Shown here piece by piece: positions 1 through 8,207 of a DNA stretch of 64,000 nucleotides; within the stretch, counting starts at the first letter, position 1; every line of letters begins with the position of its first letter. Position numbers and translations under genes: made by a program. Source of the DNA: Planctomycetota bacterium (GTDB lineage: Bacteria > Planctomycetota > UBA1135 > GCA-002686595); assembly GCA_016795325.1 (NCBI GenBank), contig JAEUHY010000035.1, positions 124,001-188,000 of the forward strand, written 5' to 3'. Below the pieces are notes generated by a model, which did no database searches, had not been told where the DNA came from, and was given only the letters and a program-made list of their open reading frames with translations.

Positions 1-162
1 CAGGCCCGCCGCGCCGGTGGCGAGCATCGACGCCAGGGCGAGCAGCAATCGGAGGCGATAGGGGAGCGCGAGGCGCGCGAGCCAGCGCAGCGCGGCGCCG
101 GTGTCGACCGGAGCCTGCGGTTGCTCCGTCGGTGCGGCGGGCGTGGGGGTCGGTGTCGTCAC
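1..162 (-). CDS. ABC exporter, N-terminal fragment (runs off window)
   Basis: Only the first 54 codons are visible, reading leftward from a GTG at 162. The fragment has a Pro/Thr/Ala-rich start, then an amphipathic stretch (LRWLARLALPYRLRLLLALA) leading into a hydrophobic helix. This is the usual entry into the first membrane helix of MsbA/LmrA-type transporters, which fuse six membrane helices to an ATPase. No ATG lies just upstream, so GTG is the best start. No ATPase motif can be seen because the gene leaves the window, and another multi-helix membrane protein remains possible. The family call is an inference from the N-terminus alone. Confidence 0.45.
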   Translation of the reverse strand, partial: MTTPTPTPAAPTEQPQAPVDTGAALRWLARLALPYRLRLLLALASMLATGAAGL

Positions 163-482
163 GTATCGAGACTCTAGTGTTCCGAGTTCGAAGTGCGCCT
201 GCGGCCCGCGGCTGCGCCGCGATCGCGTGATTGCGCAGAGAAACTCGCTCGAGCGGCGCGACTCCGGCGCGCACGCCGGGCCGCAAATCCGCTCGACTCG
301 GTGCGGGCACATCGCCCGCGCGCGGCTTCCGCGCGGAACTCGCGTCTGCGTTGTTCGCGCCACTCCGCCGGCTCGCCGCGGCGCAATTCGCGCGCGAAAG
401 CGGCGTTCGCACCGCGTCAACGAGCGCCACGCGCGGCCTTTGAGGGTTTACACCACACGGCGCAAACACGATTCTGGGCGCC
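163..482. other. Intergenic region between divergent genes
   Basis: These 320 bases separate the leftward ABC-type gene from the rightward aminopeptidase gene. Very G+C-rich reading frames cross it in both directions, but none has a start, domain or codon pattern that I can support. The only clear signal is the promoter-like pair at 447-475. Confidence 0.5.
447..475 (+). promoter_or_regulatory. Candidate promoter of the M1 aminopeptidase gene
   Basis: TTTACA at 447-452 is followed by a 17-base spacer and GATTCT at 470-475. This is a reasonable -35 match and a weak -10 match. The -10 ends 7 bases before the ATG at 483, so the transcript would have almost no leader. Called by eye. Confidence 0.4.
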
Positions 483-2348
483 ATGTCGTTGTTCCGCCCG
501 CTCCTCGCGCTGGCCCTGTGCGGCGCGCTTCTGTCCGCCTGCCATGGGCCAGCCCTGCGGCTCGCCCGCACCTCGCCGATTCCCATGGACGAGCATTCCT
601 ACGCCGAGCCCAACCGCGTCCGCGTCCGGCACCTGCACCTCAACCTCACGCTGGACTTCGAGGCGCGGCGCGCCGAGGGGGCGGTGCGTCTGGAGCTGGT
701 GCGCGACGATCCCAACGCGGCGCTCGCGCTCGACACGCACGCGCTCGAGATCCTGAGCGTCACGGGAAGCTCCGGCGGCGCGCGCTTGTTCCATCTCGCT
801 CCTCCCGATCCGGTCAAGGGCAGCGCGTTGCTCATCCAACTCCAGCCCAAGGACAGCGCCGTGACGGTGCGCTACCGCACGACGGAAGGCGCCCAGGCGA
901 TGCAGTGGCTCGCGCCGGAGCAGACCGCCGGCGGGCGCCATCCGTTCCTGTTCACGCAGGGCCAGTCGATCCTCACGCGCTCGTGGATTCCGCTGCAGGA
1001 CTCGCCGGGTGTGCGCGTGACCTACGAGGCGGAGATCCGCGCGCCGCGCGCGCTCACGCCGGTGATGAGCGCCGAGCAGCTCGGCCGCGGCGAAGACGGC
1101 GCGTGGCGCTTCCGCATGCCGCAAGCGATCCCGCCGTACCTCATCGCGCTGGCGTGCGGCGAGCTCGAGTTCCGCGAGATCTCCAACCGCAGCGGCGTGT
1201 GGGCCGAGCCGAACGTGGTGCAGGCCGCGCGCGACGAGCTGGTCGACACCGAAGTGATGATCCAGCACGCCGAAGCGCTCTTCGGGCCGTACCGCTGGGG
1301 ACGCTACGACCTGATCGTGCTGCCGCCCTCGTTCCCGTTCGGCGGCATGGAGAACCCGCGCCTGACCTTCGCGACGCCGACGATCCTGGCCGGCGACAAG
1401 TCGCTGGTCGGGCTCGTCGCGCACGAGCTCGCGCACTCCTGGTCGGGCAACCTCGTGACCAACGCCACGTGGCGCGACTTCTGGCTCAACGAGGGTTTCA
1501 CCGTGTACTTCGAGCAGCGCATCATGGAGCAGCTCTACGGGCTCGAGCGCACGGAGATGGAGAAGCAGCTCGCGCGCGCGGAGCTCGAGCGCGAAATGGC
1601 CGAGCTCGAGCCGTGGCAGCAGGTGCTGCACGTCGAACTCGGTGCGCGCCATCCCGACGACGCCTTCAGCCACGTGCCCTACGAAAAGGGCGCGCTCTTC
1701 CTGCGGCGCCTCGAACAACTCGTCGGGCGCGACGCCTTCGACCAGTTCCTGCGCGGCTGGTTCGACGGCCACGCGTTCCGCAGCGTGACGACGGCGGATT
1801 TCTTGGCGTACCTCGAGCGCGAGTTGCTCGCCTCGCACCCGGACGCGGCCAAGGCGCTCGACTTGCAGCGCTGGCTGCGCGAGCCCGGTCTGCCGTCCGA
1901 CGCGCCGCGTGTGCAGTCGACGTTGCTCGCTGCCGTCGACGCACAGATCGAGCGTTGGAAGGCGGGGACGCCGCCGGCGCAGCTCGACACCCGCGGCTGG
2001 GTGACGCAGCAGTGGCTGCGCTTGCTCGAGGCCTTGCCGCACGAACTCACCACGGAGCAGCTGACCGCGCTCGACCGCGCCTTCGGCTTCACCGCGAGCG
2101 GCAACAGCGAGATCTCGTGCGTGTGGCTCGTGCGCGCCGTGCGCGCCGACTACGCGCCCGCGAACCCGCGCCTGCAGTCGTTCCTGATGAACGTGGGCCG
2201 CCGCAAGCTCCTGAAGCCGATCTACGCCGAGCTCGCGAAGACGCCGCAGGGCCTGCGGCGTGCGCACGAGATCTACGCGCAGGCGCGCAGCCGCTACCAC
2301 GCCGTGTCGACGGGCACGCTGGACAAGCTGCTCGGCTGGAAGAGCTGA
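483..2348 (+). CDS. M1 metallo-aminopeptidase, leukotriene A4 hydrolase-like lipoprotein
   Basis: A 621-residue zinc aminopeptidase. A lipoprotein signal (hydrophobic run ending LLSAC, Cys about residue 20) predicts membrane anchoring outside the cytoplasm. The beta-saddle domain fills roughly residues 40-230. The thermolysin-like domain follows, with GGMEN at 287-291 (the exopeptidase motif), zinc ligands H314 and H318 in HELAH, and E337 in NEGF, the expected HExxH-x18-E spacing. GGMENPRLTF and LAGDKSLVG are closer to LTA4 hydrolase than to aminopeptidase N. The C-terminal 140 residues match the helical LTA4H domain (AFGFTASGNSEI, then YHAVSTGTLDKLL). It likely trims peptides in the periplasm; epoxide hydrolase activity cannot be judged. 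Start chosen for the signal peptide and nearby promoter. Confidence 0.93.
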   Translation: MSLFRPLLALALCGALLSACHGPALRLARTSPIPMDEHSYAEPNRVRVRHLHLNLTLDFEARRAEGAVRLELVRDDPNAALALDTHALEILSVTGSSGGARLFHLAPPDPVKGSALLIQLQPKDSAVTVRYRTTEGAQAMQWLAPEQTAGGRHPFLFTQGQSILTRSWIPLQDSPGVRVTYEAEIRAPRALTPVMSAEQLGRGEDGAWRFRMPQAIPPYLIALACGELEFREISNRSGVWAEPNVVQAARDELVDTEVMIQHAEALFGPYRWGRYDLIVLPPSFPFGGMENPRLTFATPTILAGDKSLVGLVAHELAHSWSGNLVTNATWRDFWLNEGFTVYFEQRIMEQLYGLERTEMEKQLARAELEREMAELEPWQQVLHVELGARHPDDAFSHVPYEKGALFLRRLEQLVGRDAFDQFLRGWFDGHAFRSVTTADFLAYLERELLASHPDAAKALDLQRWLREPGLPSDAPRVQSTLLAAVDAQIERWKAGTPPAQLDTRGWVTQQWLRLLEALPHELTTEQLTALDRAFGFTASGNSEISCVWLVRAVRADYAPANPRLQSFLMNVGRRKLLKPIYAELAKTPQGLRRAHEIYAQARSRYHAVSTGTLDKLLGWKS

Positions 2349-2364
2349 GCGCCGCGAGCGCTCC

Positions 2365-3768
2365 TCAGAAGGTCAGCGCCGTCCCGAAGTACAGGAAGTC
2401 GATGTCGTCGGACACGGCGCCTTCTTCGACGGCGTTGCCGCTGAAGAAGTGGCTATAGCCGCCGTAGACGCTGAAGTACGGCGTGACGGTGTGCGCCACG
2501 TACAGGTCGAGTTCCTGGCCGATATCCGCCGAGTTGAACGGACCCGAGCGCGAGAGCGCTCCGTTCACGGCGTAGATCCCGTCGTCCTTGTCCAGGAGCT
2601 GAAAGACGTGCGCCGTGAGCGTCGCCGTCGTGCGCGGCGTCGCCTTGATGCTGCAGCCCACGTTCGCGGCGACGAGGTTCTGGCGGCCGAGCACGTCGGC
2701 CAGGCCGAAGTACGCGTGGCCCAGCGGGTACAGCTGGTGGAACGTCTGCACCGAGCCGCCCGGCGTTCGGTCGCCGCTCGCGGCGTCGAGGCCGATGAAC
2801 ACCCGCGGTGCGAACGCTGAGTCGCCGGGCTTGTAGCCGATCACTGTCGAGCCGAACCAAGCGGCCACGTCCTCGTCGCCGACCTCGCCGAACTGCCACG
2901 CGCCTTCGAACTCGAAATCACCGCGCTCGGCCCACGGACTCCACGCGCGCAATCCCGCTGTGTGGCGCCGCTCGTCGCCGCTCGTGCCGTTGATGGTCAC
3001 GTTCGGCCGCGTGTTTCCGAGCACGTACAGATCGAAGCCCAGGCCGCCCTGCTCGGGCGCGCGAGTGGCGTAGACGCCGTAGAGCTGCTTGTCGTCGTCG
3101 CGTTCGTTGGGCTGGAAGCGATCGAGGACGACCAGCGCGGTGAGGAACGCGTCGACGCTCCAGCGTCCGCTGCGCCACAAGGCGTTCACGCCTTCGAAGG
3201 TGCGCCACGCGTTGACCCACGGGAGCGGACTGACGAGGCGCTGGGAACCGTACGCCAGCGACTGACGCCCGGTGCGCAGGCTCAGCTTGCCGTCGCCGAG
3301 CGTTGCGCTCAGGTCGACGAAGGCGTTGTAGAGATCGAGCGTGTCGAGGTCGATGTCGCGCGCGCCGCCGGGCAGGTCGCGCTCGGTGACCTGCGCGGTG
3401 CGAGCTTCGACGAAGGCGCGCACGTGCTCGCCCAGATGCGCGTCGGCGTGCAAGTGGATGCGGCTGAGCAGGAACGCGTCGCTGTTGCCGGGCGTGGTCG
3501 CTCCGAATCCGAAGCCGTCCCACCATTCCGTGCGCGTGTCGAAACGTCCGCCCAAGCTGAGCCACCAGGCGCCCTGATCGTCGAGCGGAAGGTGCTTGAA
3601 CGGATCGAAGAGCCACTTGGACTCGCCGAACTCGGAGCGGAAAGCGCTCCAGTTCTCGTCTTGGCGCTGCCACTTGAAGGGCGGGCGCGGATCGGGCTGT
3701 GGCGCGGGCGCTGCTTGAGCGCTTGCGCGCGCGCAGAGCAAGGTCGACGCGAATGCGACGCGGAGCAT
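2365..3768 (-). CDS. Alginate-export-like outer-membrane beta-barrel protein
   Basis: 467 residues starting with a short hydrophobic signal (MLRVAFASTLLCARASAQA) and ending in the aromatic-terminated strand LYFGTALTF typical of outer-membrane barrels. The middle alternates hydrophobic and polar residues as in beta-strands and carries RTGRQSLAYGSQRLVSPLPW, the most conserved stretch of the alginate_exp family (AlgE-like). It probably forms a channel or binding barrel for an anionic polysaccharide or another solute; the substrate cannot be read from sequence. It converges on the aminopeptidase gene with 16 bases between the stop codons. No alginate synthesis genes are nearby, so an uptake or general porin role is at least as likely as alginate export. 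Confidence 0.75.
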   Translation of the reverse strand: MLRVAFASTLLCARASAQAAPAPQPDPRPPFKWQRQDENWSAFRSEFGESKWLFDPFKHLPLDDQGAWWLSLGGRFDTRTEWWDGFGFGATTPGNSDAFLLSRIHLHADAHLGEHVRAFVEARTAQVTERDLPGGARDIDLDTLDLYNAFVDLSATLGDGKLSLRTGRQSLAYGSQRLVSPLPWVNAWRTFEGVNALWRSGRWSVDAFLTALVVLDRFQPNERDDDKQLYGVYATRAPEQGGLGFDLYVLGNTRPNVTINGTSGDERRHTAGLRAWSPWAERGDFEFEGAWQFGEVGDEDVAAWFGSTVIGYKPGDSAFAPRVFIGLDAASGDRTPGGSVQTFHQLYPLGHAYFGLADVLGRQNLVAANVGCSIKATPRTTATLTAHVFQLLDKDDGIYAVNGALSRSGPFNSADIGQELDLYVAHTVTPYFSVYGGYSHFFSGNAVEEGAVSDDIDFLYFGTALTF

Positions 3769-3941
3769 GCTGGGGTTGTGACCTGGGGACGGCGCGGTTC
3801 GAAGCCCGGCGCAGGCCGTGAGTTTGCAGAGCGGCGCCCGGGAGAAGCAACCAACGGGCCATACGCCGCGCAGCGGTGTTCACGTGGTCTCCACGTTGCG
3901 CGGGAGCACGGCGCAAGTCGTCGTGGCCACGTCCGACCGTT

Positions 3942-3962
3942 TGGGCGACCCGGGAATCGAAC
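3942..3962 (-). other. tRNA 3'-end-like fragment
   Basis: Read on the minus strand it gives a G, a TTCGATT T-loop, CCCGG (3' T-stem), GTCGCCC (3' acceptor) and A (discriminator), exactly the spacing of a tRNA end. Upstream there is neither a matching 5' T-stem (TGGCG instead of CCGGG) nor a 5' acceptor GGGCGAC. It is not a functional tRNA. It may be a remnant or attachment-site-like copy, or chance. Confidence 0.3.
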
Positions 3963-4085
3963 GCCAACAGGGCCGAACCCACGTTGCGCCGGCTTCCGGT
4001 TTCGTTGCGGCCGCATAGCGATCACGCGTCGCGTCATCGGGCTGGCGCGCGTTCGCCGCTCATGGTCGGGCCGCAGACCTCCGGC

Positions 4086-4091
4086 TACCAT
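4086..4091 (+). promoter_or_regulatory. Candidate -10 hexamer of iadA
   Basis: TACCAT ends 10 bases before the iadA ATG. No clear -35 or Shine-Dalgarno sequence is visible. It belongs to the recurring TAnnnT-near-start pattern in this window. Confidence 0.4.
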
Positions 4092-4101
4092 CGCCCGCCC
4101 C

Positions 4102-5289
4102 ATGCTGGAACTGCTCCTCGACGCAGATCTGTACGCGCCTCAGTACGTCGGCCGGCGCAACTTGCTCGTCGGCGGCGGTCGCGTGCTGTGGATCGGCGTC
4201 GACGAACCGCAGATGCCCGAGGAGCTCGATGTGGCCGTCACCGACCTCGGCGGCGCGCGCTTGATCCCGGGGCTCATCGACGCGCACGCGCACCTCACGG
4301 GCGGCGGGGGCGAGGCGGGTTACGCCAGCCGCGTGCCGCCGATGCGGCTGACGCACTTCACGCTCGGCGGCGTGACGAGCGCGGTCGGAGTGCTCGGCAC
4401 GGACGATCTGACGCGGACCACGGCGCAACTCGTTGCGACGGCGCGCGCCTTCGAAGAAGAAGGGCTGAGCGCGTGGTGCTACACCGGCGGCTACCACCTG
4501 CCGCCGACGACGCTGACCGGGTCCGTGCGCGGCGACATCGTGCACATCGATCGTGTGATCGGCTTCGGCGAACTCGCGCTGAGCGACCACCGCTCGAGCC
4601 AGCCCACGCTCGAGGAAGTGCTGCGCATCGCGAGCGAATGCCACGTCGCGGGGCTGATGACCGGCAAGGCCGGCGTGTGCCACGTGCACATGGGCGACGG
4701 AGTGCGCGGCTTCGAGCTGATCCGGCGCGCGCTGGACGTGAGCGAATTGCCGGCGCGCGTGTGGCACCCCACGCATGTCAATCGCAGGCGCGGGTTGTTC
4801 GACGAAGCACTCGAACTCGCCGAGCGCGGCGTGACGCTCGACATCACGGCGTTTCCCGTGGCCGAAGGCGAAGACGCCTACAGCGCGGCCGAGGCGCTCG
4901 AGCGTTTTCTCGAAGCGGACCTCGATCCGACGCGCGTCACGGTCAGCTCCGACGGCGGCGGTTGCCTGCCGCACTTCGACGCCGATGGACGCATCAGCTC
5001 CTACGACGTCGGCTCGCCGCTCGCGCTGGCCGAGACGATCGCGGAGCTGGTCGCGCGCGGCCAGGCGCTCGAGGACGTGCTGCCCGCCTTCACTTCCAAC
5101 GTGGCGCACTTCCTGCGCCTTCCGCGCAAGGGCGTGATCGCGCCCGGCGCCGATGCGGATCTGGTGGTGCTCGACGCCCAACAGCGCGTGCGCGACGTGC
5201 TGTGCCGCGGCGTGTGGATGGTTCGCGGCGCTCGCCCGCTCGTGCGCGGCCGTTTCGAGACCTCCGACGGCCCGGGCGCGGCGACGTGA
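4102..5289 (+). CDS. iadA: Isoaspartyl dipeptidase (beta-aspartyl peptidase)
   Basis: A 395-residue amidohydrolase matching IadA end to end. It cleaves beta-aspartyl (isoaspartyl) dipeptides that build up when damaged proteins are degraded. Visible metal and catalytic signatures: HAH at 62-64, the GKAGV lysine (K189) that is carbamylated and bridges the two zinc ions in the family, HMGD, PTHVNR, and SSDGGG with the catalytic aspartate. GGGGEAGYASR near residue 70 and YHLPPTTLTGSVRGD match the substrate loops of the E. coli enzyme. Its TGA overlaps the next gene's GTG in a GTGA junction, so the two are probably translated together. No signal peptide, so cytoplasmic. Ordinary bacterial length. 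Confidence 0.95.
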   Translation: MLELLLDADLYAPQYVGRRNLLVGGGRVLWIGVDEPQMPEELDVAVTDLGGARLIPGLIDAHAHLTGGGGEAGYASRVPPMRLTHFTLGGVTSAVGVLGTDDLTRTTAQLVATARAFEEEGLSAWCYTGGYHLPPTTLTGSVRGDIVHIDRVIGFGELALSDHRSSQPTLEEVLRIASECHVAGLMTGKAGVCHVHMGDGVRGFELIRRALDVSELPARVWHPTHVNRRRGLFDEALELAERGVTLDITAFPVAEGEDAYSAAEALERFLEADLDPTRVTVSSDGGGCLPHFDADGRISSYDVGSPLALAETIAELVARGQALEDVLPAFTSNVAHFLRLPRKGVIAPGADADLVVLDAQQRVRDVLCRGVWMVRGARPLVRGRFETSDGPGAAT

Positions 5290-7454
5290 GCTTCGTGCGC
5301 GGGCTGCTGTGCACCGCCGCGCTCGCGTGCGGCGCTGGACACGCGTGGGCAGGGGCCCAGTCGGCGGCCGTGGAAGTCCCGCGCATCGACGTGGCGCGCC
5401 TGCCCGAGGGCGTCGCGCCGCCGCGCATCGACGCGCTGCTCGACGATGCGGCGTGGGCGCACGCCTGCGAACTCGGGGAGCTCACGCAGGTCGTGCCCAT
5501 CGCCGGCGCAGCGCCAAGCGAAGCGACGCGCGTGCGCGTGATGTACGACTCGGCGAAGCTGTACTTCGCGCTCGAGTGCTTCGACCGCGAGCCGCACCTG
5601 ATCCGCGCGACGCAGATGCAGCGCGACGCGGTGCTCGACCCCGACGAGCGTGTCGAGATCCTGATCGACTCGTTCCACGACAAGCGCAACGCGTTCTGGT
5701 TCCAGATCGGCGCCGCCGGTTCGCTCGGCGACGCGCTCGTCACGCGCAACGGCGCGAGCTTCAACAAGCAGTGGGACGGCATCTGGTACGGCGAGGCGCG
5801 CGTGGACGAGCACGGCTGGCGCGCCGAGATCGAGATCCCGTTCCAGACGCTGAACTTCGATCCGAACACCAGCACCTGGGGCTTCAACCTGCGGCGCTTC
5901 ATCCGCCGGCGCAACGAAGAGGTGCGCTGGGCGAGCGCCGATCCGCGCATCCAGTTCTTCTGGGTCGCCAACGCCGGTGAACTCGAGGGTTTCCGCGGGC
6001 TGCGCCAAGGACTCGGGCTCGACTTCACGCCCTTCGCCGTGGCGCGCGCGCGGCGCGACAGCGTTCAGAACAGCTCCAGCGACGAGTCCGACGCGGGCTT
6101 CGACGCGTTCTACCGCATCACGCCGAACACCAAGCTCGCGCTCTCGCTCAACACCGACTTCGCCGAAGTCGAGGTCGACCGCCGCCAGGTGAACTTGACG
6201 CGCTTCCCGCTGTTCTTCCCCGAACAGCGCGACTTCTTCCTCGAAGACTCCGGCGTGTTCCAGTTCGGCTCGACGGGCCAGCTGCAGCCGTTCTTCTCGC
6301 GCCGCATCGGGCTCGACGCCCAGGCGCAGAAGGTGCCGATCCTCGCGGCCGCGAAGCTCACCGGCCAGTCGGACGGACTCACCTGGGGCCTGCTCGACGT
6401 GCAAACCGACGACAGCGGCGCGCTCGATGGACAGAATCTGTTCGCGGGCCGACTGTCGAAGAACATCGGCGCGCAGTCCGACATCGGCGTGCTGTGGACC
6501 AGCGGCGATCCGCGCGGCGGCGGCGATGCGAACACGGTGGGCGTCGATCTGAACCTGCGCACCAACAAGTTCCAGGGCGACGACACGTTGCGTTGGTCGA
6601 GCTTCGTCGCCGCGACGGAGAACGAGGGCTCGGGCGACGCCGACCTCGCCTGGTCGACGAACGTCACGTACCCCAACGATCAGATCCAGTGGACGCTGGG
6701 GACGAGCATGGTCGAGCGCGACTTCTCGCCGCGGCTGGGCTTCGTCGAACGTTCGGGCGTGCGGCGCCACGAAGCGTCCTACACGTACCGGCCGCGCATC
6801 AACCGGGCCGTGCGGCAACTCGAGTTCGGCCTCGACCTCGACTGGGTCGAGAGCATCGGCGCCGGCACGCAGAGCTTCGTCGCCGAACTCCAGCCCTTCG
6901 GCCTGATCTGGGACACGAGCGACGCGCTGCGCGTCGAGCTCGAAGCCAGCCGCGAAGTGCTCAGCACCGACTTCGACATCCACCCCAGCTCCACGATCCC
7001 CGCCGGTGACTACGATTTCGCGCGGGCGCGGCTCGAAGGCGAGACGAGCGACCACCGCGACGTGTCGCTAATCGCGTCCATCTCCGGCGGCGAGTTCTTC
7101 GACGGGACGAGCGAGGACTACCAGCTCGAACTGGACTGGCGGCAGAGCGCGAACCTCCTGCTCAACACCAGCTACCAGCACACCGACGCGCGCCTGGGCG
7201 GCGGCGACTTCAGCGTCAACGTCGCGCGCGTGCGTGTGACGCTGGTCCTGACGCCGCTCCTGTCGTGGACGAACAATCTCCAGTGGGACGACGTCACCGA
7301 TTCGATGTCGCTCAACAGCCGCTGGTGGTGGATCTTGCGGCCCGGCGTCCAGGCCTTCGTGGTCTTCAACCAGGGTTGGGACCAAACGGGGCCGAGCTTC
7401 GCGCCGACGCAGTCGGAATTGGCGCTGAAGTTCGGCTACACGCTGCGTTTTTGA
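5286..7454 (+). CDS. DUF5916-type envelope protein with carbohydrate-binding-like domain
   Basis: 722 residues from a GTG that overlaps the iadA stop by four bases. A signal peptide (LLCTAALACGAGHAWAGA) is followed by a CBM9-like beta-sandwich (about 35-200; PRIDALLDDAAWAHA, LYFALECFDREP) and then a large beta-rich region typical of DUF5916 proteins (FPLFFPEQRDFFLEDSGVF, then PFFSRRIGL). The last strand, LALKFGYTLRF, ends in phenylalanine like an outer-membrane barrel. The family lies in the outer membrane of many Gram-negative-type bacteria and has no established function. Its coupling to iadA could be a housekeeping accident or a link to peptide or polysaccharide scavenging; the sequence does not decide. 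Confidence 0.82.
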   Translation: MSFVRGLLCTAALACGAGHAWAGAQSAAVEVPRIDVARLPEGVAPPRIDALLDDAAWAHACELGELTQVVPIAGAAPSEATRVRVMYDSAKLYFALECFDREPHLIRATQMQRDAVLDPDERVEILIDSFHDKRNAFWFQIGAAGSLGDALVTRNGASFNKQWDGIWYGEARVDEHGWRAEIEIPFQTLNFDPNTSTWGFNLRRFIRRRNEEVRWASADPRIQFFWVANAGELEGFRGLRQGLGLDFTPFAVARARRDSVQNSSSDESDAGFDAFYRITPNTKLALSLNTDFAEVEVDRRQVNLTRFPLFFPEQRDFFLEDSGVFQFGSTGQLQPFFSRRIGLDAQAQKVPILAAAKLTGQSDGLTWGLLDVQTDDSGALDGQNLFAGRLSKNIGAQSDIGVLWTSGDPRGGGDANTVGVDLNLRTNKFQGDDTLRWSSFVAATENEGSGDADLAWSTNVTYPNDQIQWTLGTSMVERDFSPRLGFVERSGVRRHEASYTYRPRINRAVRQLEFGLDLDWVESIGAGTQSFVAELQPFGLIWDTSDALRVELEASREVLSTDFDIHPSSTIPAGDYDFARARLEGETSDHRDVSLIASISGGEFFDGTSEDYQLELDWRQSANLLLNTSYQHTDARLGGGDFSVNVARVRVTLVLTPLLSWTNNLQWDDVTDSMSLNSRWWWILRPGVQAFVVFNQGWDQTGPSFAPTQSELALKFGYTLRF

Positions 7455-7466
7455 GGTCTTTGCACG

Positions 7467-7487
7467 GGCGCGAAGATTTTTCGCGCC
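7467..7487 (+). terminator. Hairpin after the DUF5916-type gene
   Basis: GGCGCGAA and TTCGCGCC form a perfect 8-bp stem around a 5-base loop, 13 bases after the stop codon. No clean U-tract follows, so termination could be weak or Rho-assisted. Confidence 0.45.
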
Positions 7488-7557
7488 GCGCTGTGATCTT
7501 CGCACTGGACTCCGCGGGTCGCTTCGGCCGATAGCGGCCTGCCCGCCCCAGCTCGCG

Positions 7558-7563
7558 TAGGCT
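7558..7563 (+). promoter_or_regulatory. Candidate -10 hexamer, 5 bases before the next gene
   Basis: TAGGCT is followed by only TTCAC before the ATG at 7569, leaving no room for a Shine-Dalgarno sequence. Confidence 0.4.
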
Positions 7564-7568
7564 TTCAC

Positions 7569-8207
7569 ATGACCCAGTCTCGACACACTCCGCTCGGTCT
7601 CCGCACCCAGCTCGTGGCTCTGGCCAACGGCATCGGCAGCTCCGACGCCAAGGACTACTTCGCGAACGAGCGCACGGCGAACCAGATCGGTTCGCTCAAG
7701 GCGCAGCTCGAGCGCGACGGCTTCAAGGACGTTGCGCAGCAGGGCGCGGTGGCCTTGCGCATCGCCGAGATCCTCCAGCGCGAAGAGCAGATCGGCCCGG
7801 AAAAGGCCCACGAGCTGCTCGCCATGCTCGTGCAGTCGATGGCGACCAGCTTGGGGATCGACCTGCCCGTCACCGCGCAACCGCCCGCCGCGGCGCCGTC
7901 GTCGTCGTCGGACGCGAAAACCGAACGCGCTCCCGCCGCTGCGCCGACGCCCGTGCCGACCGGCGCCGGTCAGACGCAGTTGCGCATGGTGAGCAACCGC
8001 AAGCTCGGCGAGCTGCTCGTGCAGATGTCGCTCCTGACGCCGACTCAGGTCGAACAAGCCCTCGCGCACCAGCGCATGACCGGCTGTCGGCTCGGCGAGG
8101 CGCTCATCCAGCTCAAGCTGCTGCCCAAGAACACCGTCGAAAGCGCGCTGCGCATGCAGGGCTCGCGGCGCAACTTCTCCGGCGACCCCTGGCGCCGCGT
8201 CAGCTGA
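7569..8207 (+). CDS. Unknown protein with GspE/MshEN-like C-terminal module
   Basis: 212 residues in three parts. An N-terminal helical domain (1-100) carries no recognised motif. A low-complexity Ala/Pro/Ser linker runs from 103 to 137. A C-terminal helical module (about 143-195) reads KLGELLVQMSLLTPTQVEQA, then GCRLGEALIQLKLL. This resembles the N-terminal domain of type II secretion/type IV pilus ATPases (GspE, MshE), which in some proteins binds c-di-GMP. No ATPase part is present, so the protein could be a stand-alone adaptor or signal-binding protein. It overlaps the 3' end of the converging sensor kinase gene by eight bases. Confidence 0.6.
   Translation: MTQSRHTPLGLRTQLVALANGIGSSDAKDYFANERTANQIGSLKAQLERDGFKDVAQQGAVALRIAEILQREEQIGPEKAHELLAMLVQSMATSLGIDLPVTAQPPAAAPSSSSDAKTERAPAAAPTPVPTGAGQTQLRMVSNRKLGELLVQMSLLTPTQVEQALAHQRMTGCRLGEALIQLKLLPKNTVESALRMQGSRRNFSGDPWRRVS

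Larger units (their letters stand above)
3769..4101. other. Divergent intergenic region with tRNA-3'-end-like sequence
   Basis: 333 bases between the leftward porin gene and rightward iadA. It holds the iadA promoter hexamer and, on the minus strand at 3962-3942, a stretch laid out like the 3' part of a tRNA. No gene is supported here. Confidence 0.5.

Noticed and set aside
417..2300. Long open frame (627 codons) antisense to the M1 aminopeptidase
   Set aside because: Its product is Arg/Ala/Glu-rich with no domain; such shadow frames are expected opposite G+C-rich genes. The same applies to long antisense frames over iadA/DUF5916, gcvP, the Cys-rich genes and the helicases.
3942..3962. Functional tRNA gene on the minus strand
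   Set aside because: Only the 3' part fits; the 5' T-stem and 5' acceptor strand are missing.
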